Shown: one piece after another, positions 5,820-9,008 of the stretch
How positions within the stretch are numbered: position 1 is the stretch's first letter
Layout: every line of letters starts with the position of its first letter
The notes under the pieces: model-generated
What the model was told of the DNA's origin: nothing
The model's input: only the letters and a program-made list of their open reading frames with translations
Database searches by the model: none
Origin: Bacteroidales bacterium
GTDB taxonomy: Bacteria > Bacteroidota > Bacteroidia > Bacteroidales > P3
NCBI GenBank assembly: GCA_016281475.1
Contig: JAEEIS010000270.1
Span: 1 to 9,008, forward strand
DNA length: 9,008 nucleotides
Reading direction: 5' to 3'
Program-made: the position numbers and the translations under genes

Positions 5820-6938
5820 CTACTTCCTTCCCTTCCAAAGTATTGCGACGACAATCAGTGCTGCCGTGAGCAGGAATGCCCACACGTTGACGGCACGCGA
5901 AGTGGCGGTCAAAGGGTAGTTGTCGGCAGGAACCAGGCGGCTGCCTGTCAGGCGGTAGTGCACCGCACCGTTGTCCTGTAGGCCTGTGCCGACATCCCGA
6001 ATCTTCCCCGGCATCACCAGCCGATAGTCCACCTCAAGCCCCATCAGCTCCATAAAGGCATCCAGCCTCGCCTCCATCTGCTGGTCGAAACGCGTCGAGG
6101 CAATGGCCGCGTCGTAGGCATGGCTGTGAAAATAGCCGCTGAAGAGCGTATCAATCTTGTTCCCAAACGAGAACTGGCGGTCAAGGGCATAATGCACCAG
6201 CGAGTCGCGCCGAGCCATATAGTCGGCCTTGCCATAAGGCACATCGCCAAGCGAGTCATACATCGCTGCCACCTCGTCAAATGCCTCCGCCACATAGTTC
6301 GCCACCATCCAGCGGTTGCACTGCTCCTCAACCATGTCGTACCTCGCCTTCTTCTCGGCGGGGGAATACCCCGGCATCAGCTCCGGCTCGCCGGTGAACC
6401 AGTAGGAGGCCACTTCCTCCTCCACAAAGTCCGTTATCGGGTACACAAACAGGTCGCGCTGGCTGGGATAGGTCTCCTCATAGACGTAGTCGGTGTAGAA
6501 CCAGCGGAACCGCTTGGTGAGCGACACCTGCGGCCGCAACGGCTCGCCATTCAGCACCAAAGGCGTGGCAGCCCCCATCTCCTCTACCGAGGCGAAACGA
6601 CGCTCCGCGCACACGAGCACCGTGTCGCCCAAGTCCTTACCAGCCATCGAGGCGCGCAACTCGCCGTATTGCTCCGATGTCATGGGGTAGGCATGTCGGG
6701 CGGTGTCGCCTTTGATGCACCAATTCTTTTTCCACGTGCTGTCCGTCAGCAGGTGTGTCATCGGGGTCGATGCGTCGTAGCTGCCCACCAGCGTTGCGGA
6801 GTCGGCCACAAAGGTCACCATCCGCTGGCACGAGCCGTTGCGCTCGATGGTGGTGGTCATCTGTATCTCTCCGTCCGTGCAGGCCGCCAACAGCTGTGCC
6901 GCCAGCAGGGCCGTCAATATCAATTTAAAGGTTTTCAT
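5820..6938 (-). CDS. Lipoprotein with C-terminal transmembrane segment, 372 aa
   Basis: I do not recognise this family. It has a lipoprotein signal peptide with lipobox LLAAC (Cys20), then a long soluble region rich in Tyr, Asp, Arg and Met (for example SEQYGELRASMAGKDLGDTV, and YVAEAFDEVAAMYDSLGDVP). It ends in one hydrophobic helix (about 350-368, NVWAFLLTAALIVVAILW) followed by KGRK. A lipid anchor and a TM helix on one chain suggest a periplasmic domain tied to the inner membrane at both ends. The ATG at 6938 overlaps the stop of the upstream putative anti-sigma gene by 14 nt, so it belongs to the sigma/anti-sigma unit, and translation is probably coupled. It may be a sensor, or a target that modulates the anti-sigma factor; that is inference. 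Confidence 0.88.
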   Translation of the reverse strand: MKTFKLILTALLAAQLLAACTDGEIQMTTTIERNGSCQRMVTFVADSATLVGSYDASTPMTHLLTDSTWKKNWCIKGDTARHAYPMTSEQYGELRASMAGKDLGDTVLVCAERRFASVEEMGAATPLVLNGEPLRPQVSLTKRFRWFYTDYVYEETYPSQRDLFVYPITDFVEEEVASYWFTGEPELMPGYSPAEKKARYDMVEEQCNRWMVANYVAEAFDEVAAMYDSLGDVPYGKADYMARRDSLVHYALDRQFSFGNKIDTLFSGYFHSHAYDAAIASTRFDQQMEARLDAFMELMGLEVDYRLVMPGKIRDVGTGLQDNGAVHYRLTGSRLVPADNYPLTATSRAVNVWAFLLTAALIVVAILWKGRK

Positions 6939-7371
6939 GGGTGTACTTGATTAATTCGTTGTGATAAAAAGTTTGTTCCCGCTTTGCCTCCTGATAGCAC
7001 CTGTACATCTCCCGGGCGGTGCCGTCGGTAGGTATTTCGGAAGTGTCAATTCTATACTTGTCTATATTTTGCCGATTGTTCGCCAGCAATTCGGCAGAGC
7101 CGACAGGCTGGGTATGTAGCATGACGAAAAGCCCCACCAGCACAACCAAGGCAACACTGGCAGCAGCACGAACAATAAATTGAGAATTATTTGCCGCGCC
7201 AGCATCCCCTTTTGAAAGGGGTGACACGATAGTGGCGGGGTATGTATTCCCTCCCCTCTCTTGCTTCTGCGCATACATCCTCTCCATCACCCGGTCGGTG
7301 AAGGCCTCCGGGTCGTCTATCTGTGCCTGTTGCCGCTGCAGGCTCTCCAGCAATGTGTCCATCTTATTCAT
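6925..7371 (-). CDS. Small single-pass membrane protein, putative anti-sigma factor, 148 aa
   Basis: This is the probable partner of the ECF sigma factor encoded just upstream. The N-terminus (LLESLQRQQAQIDDPEAFTD, then RVMERMY) matches a pattern common in small Bacteroidales proteins encoded after ECF sigma genes. One transmembrane helix follows at about 69-87 (AAASVALVVLVGLFVMLH), leaving about 60 residues outside (to YTHENL). Between these lies an unusual linker (about 40-67, with PLSKGDAGAANNSQFI) encoded by short palindromic and repeat-like DNA. It starts at ATG 7371, overlapping the sigma stop as ATGAATAA. No zinc-binding anti-sigma motif is visible, so the role rests on position and topology. 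Confidence 0.87.
   Translation of the reverse strand: MNKMDTLLESLQRQQAQIDDPEAFTDRVMERMYAQKQERGGNTYPATIVSPLSKGDAGAANNSQFIVRAAASVALVVLVGLFVMLHTQPVGSAELLANNRQNIDKYRIDTSEIPTDGTAREMYRCYQEAKREQTFYHNELIKYTHENL
7206..7221. repeat. Short palindrome within the putative anti-sigma gene
   Basis: CCCCTTT (7206-7212) and AAAGGGG (7215-7221) form a 7-bp inverted repeat with only TG between, encoding PLSKGD of the putative anti-sigma factor (residues 51-56). A short A/T-rich stretch, AATTCTCAATTTATT on the minus strand (7188-7174), lies close by. Together they look like intergenic repeat sequence captured in frame. The hairpin is too tight to be a convincing terminator. Confidence 0.55.
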
Positions 7372-7915
7372 ATCCCAGCCGTTTTAGTCGTTCTTTAACA
7401 ATCTGGCGGGCAGCATACAGGTTGCTTTTCACCTGACGCGCATCCAATCCCGTCCGTTCTTCAATCTCTTGGTTATCCAACCCCTCCAGATGCGAGAGGG
7501 TAAACACCGTCCGCTGCTTCGCGCCCAACCCCTCGGCAAGCACACGCACAATGGCCGCCAGCTCGCTGTTCTCCAGCTGCCGCTGGCCGTCCAGCTCCGT
7601 CATATAGCGTCGCAGCACCTGCTCGTCGTCGGGCAATGGGGTAATTCGCCGCATCCGTTTCATGCGGCTCATACACAGCCTCGAAGCTATCGTGTAAAGC
7701 CAAGTGGAGAGGGCATAGCGCGAATCGTACCGCCCTATATGCTCCCATGCCTTGAGGAAGGTGTCCTGCACCACGTCCTTCGCCTCCTCCTCGTCGCCCA
7801 GCATCTTCAGCCCGAGGGTGAGAAGCATCGTCTGATACTGCTGCACCACATATCTGAAAGCCGTGGTGTCGCCCTGCTGGCATTGTGCTATTATCTCCTT
7901 CTCAGTTGGTATCAT
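7364..7915 (-). CDS. ECF-family RNA polymerase sigma factor, 183 aa
   Basis: This is a second group 4 sigma factor, distinct from the one at 2892. Region 2 runs about residues 20-90 and includes GLKMLGDEEEAKDVVQDTFL and KAWEHIGRYD, then TWLYTIASRLCMSRMKR, the DNA-melting and -10 recognition segment. Region 4 runs about 118-180 (LGAKQRTVFTLSHLEGLDNQ, EIEERTGLDARQVKSNLYAA, RQIVKERLKRL). The ATG at 7915 (MIPTEKEIIAQCQQGD) gives the normal length. It overlaps the following membrane protein by 8 nt and heads a three-gene unit with that protein and a lipoprotein. A sequence matching TTGACT-N17-TATAAT lies 24 nt upstream of its start. Confidence 0.96.
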   Translation of the reverse strand: MIPTEKEIIAQCQQGDTTAFRYVVQQYQTMLLTLGLKMLGDEEEAKDVVQDTFLKAWEHIGRYDSRYALSTWLYTIASRLCMSRMKRMRRITPLPDDEQVLRRYMTELDGQRQLENSELAAIVRVLAEGLGAKQRTVFTLSHLEGLDNQEIEERTGLDARQVKSNLYAARQIVKERLKRLGYE

Positions 7916-7938
7916 GGGGTCTTGGATGTTTTTGCCCT

Positions 7939-7967
7939 ATTATACGCCCAAAGAGGACAAAAGTCAA
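7939..7967 (-). promoter_or_regulatory. Possible promoter of the second sigma operon
   Basis: On the minus strand TTGACT (7967-7962), 17 nt, then TATAAT (7944-7939) matches the E. coli sigma-70 consensus at 11 of 12 positions. Bacteroidetes housekeeping promoters instead use TTTG and TAnnTTTG. TTTG does occur at the -33 position here (7968-7965, 20 nt before TATAATAG), but the -7 box lacks TTTG. It may be a non-standard or ECF-independent start, or chance. Confidence 0.5.
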
Positions 7968-7978
7968 ATAATTAGTTA

Positions 7979-8005
7979 CGGGCAAGGGCATCTCTCCCAA
8001 GCCCG
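7979..8005 (-). terminator. Possible hairpin after the lipocalin-like gene
   Basis: CGGGCAAGGG (7979-7988) pairs with CCCAAGCCCG (7996-8005) around a 7-nt loop, with an AA/AA internal mismatch. It sits 16 nt past the stop at 8022 and upstream of the next operon's promoter. No clear T-run follows on the minus strand, so termination is uncertain. Confidence 0.45.
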
Positions 8006-8021
8006 CAAAGAGGTGTGGTTA

Positions 8022-8447
8022 TTATATTCTCTTCAGCTTCATCGAAATGGTAATGCTGTAGGTGTCGCCATCCTCCTCACCTTCCTCATTGTAGATGAGG
8101 GACATATTATTCTTGTCAATATGGTCGATGCTATAGACCATAGGAGTACCATCACTGGTAATAGTCAGCTTGTTGTCGGCGTAGGACCATGTTCCGCTAT
8201 CTTCAGCATCACCAACGGTAGAATGATAAATAGAATTGTAGGTACGGTCTTCCTTGAAAGTGATTGTGGCAGTCTCGCCAGGCTCAAGCATCGACATGGG
8301 CTCTAGCGCCACACCATTGAGACTGTAGGAATAGATGACTTCCTCTTCATTCCAAGAACCGATAATCAGATCTTCAGTATCCTTGCTACAGGACACCGCT
8401 GCCGTCGCAAACAATGCGACCATCAGAATTGAAAATACTTTTTTCAT
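8022..8447 (-). CDS. Lipocalin-like domain lipoprotein, 141 aa
   Basis: This is a small exported lipoprotein. The start at 8447 (MKKVFSILMVALFATAAVSC) gives a textbook signal peptide with lipobox AVSC (Cys20). An in-frame ATG at 8486 would add 13 residues before it and spoil the signal. The mature part has the Bacteroidetes lipocalin-like strand pattern (Lipocalin_4-type): LIIGSWNEEEVIYSY, then TATITFKEDRTYNSIY, then DSGTWSYADNKLTITSDG, and a closing KLKRI. After Cys20 comes SKDTED, which resembles the Bacteroidetes lipoprotein export signal (Lys/Ser then acidic residues), so it may reach the cell surface. It begins 53 nt after the GH97 stop and may be co-transcribed with it; no clear own promoter is visible. 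The ligand or role is unknown. Confidence 0.9.
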   Translation of the reverse strand: MKKVFSILMVALFATAAVSCSKDTEDLIIGSWNEEEVIYSYSLNGVALEPMSMLEPGETATITFKEDRTYNSIYHSTVGDAEDSGTWSYADNKLTITSDGTPMVYSIDHIDKNNMSLIYNEEGEEDGDTYSITISMKLKRI

Positions 8448-8500
8448 CTTTGTAATAATTTGATTAATAAAATAGTTGACTGACAATATTCATTTACATA

Positions 8501-9008
8501 CTAATATCCACCCACTCTTGCTACAAAGCCTCCGCCAGGCGCAAGGTGCACCTTCAGTTGCGAAAAGCCTTTCACTCCCAGCACATCGTAGTCGCTGCCC
8601 TTGCGATGGGCGTTGGTACCATCGACATACATCGTGCCGACCGCATTTCTCAGCCCTATCTCCGACAGGTCAATCGCAATGTCCCGTTCCGTCCAATTGG
8701 TGATACCGCCGATATACCACACGTCGCCCTTGCGCCGAGCGGTGACGATATATTCGCCCACCTCGCCCTGCAGCACGCGTGTCTCGTCCCACACCGTGGG
8801 TATCTCTGCCACAAAGCGGGTGTAGTCGGGCTCCTTCTCATAGTTGGTCGGCGAGTCGCACAGCATATTCAACGGCGACTCCAGCACGATATACAGTGCC
8901 AGCTGGTGGCAGCGCGTGCCTTGGCTCATCGGCTCGCTCCAGCAGGGATGGTAGCAGCCCTTGGCGGCATTGTGCATCGCTCCTTGGGTATAGTCCATCG
9001 GCCCCGCC
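8501..9008 (-). CDS. Glycoside hydrolase family 97 (SusB-type), C-terminal part
   Basis: The last 168 residues are visible; the N-terminal two-thirds or more lie beyond the right edge, and the frame is open to the end (AGPMDYTQGAM). GH97 enzymes are periplasmic or surface alpha-glucosidases or alpha-galactosidases of Bacteroidetes, often acting in glycan-utilisation loci. Family hallmarks are GPMDYTQGAMHNA, PMSQGTRCHQLALYIVLESP, LNMLCDSPTNYEKEPDYTRF, and PTVWDETRVLQGEVGEYIV, followed by the C-terminal beta-sandwich (ARRKGDVWYIGGITNWTERD) and the closing HLAPGGGFVARV. The stop is TAG at 8503-8501. Whether it is an inverting or retaining member, and its substrate, cannot be decided from this fragment. 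No SusC/SusD genes are in the window. Confidence 0.95.
   Translation of the reverse strand, partial: AGPMDYTQGAMHNAAKGCYHPCWSEPMSQGTRCHQLALYIVLESPLNMLCDSPTNYEKEPDYTRFVAEIPTVWDETRVLQGEVGEYIVTARRKGDVWYIGGITNWTERDIAIDLSEIGLRNAVGTMYVDGTNAHRKGSDYDVLGVKGFSQLKVHLAPGGGFVARVGGY

Noticed and set aside
6120..6950. 276-codon plus-strand open frame opposite the lipoprotein gene
   Set aside because: It is the antisense of a gene with a clear lipobox, TM helix and overlapping operon context. Its translation is rich in His, Arg and Val, typical of a shadow frame, and has no domain signature.
8448..8500. Promoter for the lipocalin-like gene
   Set aside because: The best -7 candidate (TATTTTAT) has two mismatches and there is no TTTG at the right distance.

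Overview
This 9 kb window looks like a chromosomal segment from a Bacteroidales bacterium, in the Prevotella/Bacteroides/Muribaculaceae range. Four kinds of evidence support this. Promoters match the Bacteroidetes housekeeping pattern (TTTG at -33, about 19-20 nt, TAnnTTTG at -7). There are two ECF sigma genes, each followed by a small membrane protein that looks like an anti-sigma factor. There are several MKK-type secreted proteins and lipoproteins. There is a GH97 (SusB-type) glycoside hydrolase. The GC content is moderate and the genes are tightly packed, almost all on the minus strand.

Layout, from the right end. At 8501-9008 (minus) lies the C-terminal part of a GH97 glycosidase that runs off the window, followed by a small lipocalin-like lipoprotein (8022-8447). 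Next is a compact three-gene minus-strand unit at 5820-7915: ECF sigma factor, one-TM putative anti-sigma factor, and a 372-aa lipoprotein with a C-terminal membrane segment. Consecutive genes here overlap by 8 and 14 nt, so translation is probably coupled. A sequence matching the E. coli sigma-70 consensus precedes this unit. A plus-strand pair follows at 4906-5739, a GNAT acetyltransferase and a 90-aa zinc-ribbon protein. It is divergently transcribed from an unrecognised 224-aa protein (3984-4658). Bacteroidetes-type promoters face away from each other in the 4659-4905 spacer.

A housekeeping block follows on the minus strand: a promoter, tRNA-Glu(UUC), rpsT (ribosomal protein S20) and an intrinsic terminator (3471-3879).

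At the left end (1-3389, minus) is a five-gene run with 16-18 nt gaps or an 8-nt overlap: ECF sigma factor, one-TM putative anti-sigma factor, SUMF1/FGE-fold lipoprotein, outer-membrane barrel-like protein, and a secreted protein cut by the window edge whose start resembles BspA-type leucine-rich-repeat proteins. The pattern suggests a self-contained envelope regulon in which a sigma/anti-sigma pair controls its own exported proteins. This is the best candidate here for an undescribed system, but its function is inference from gene order.

I see no CRISPR array, insertion sequence, phage gene or rRNA. No gene-free stretch exceeds 300 bases.
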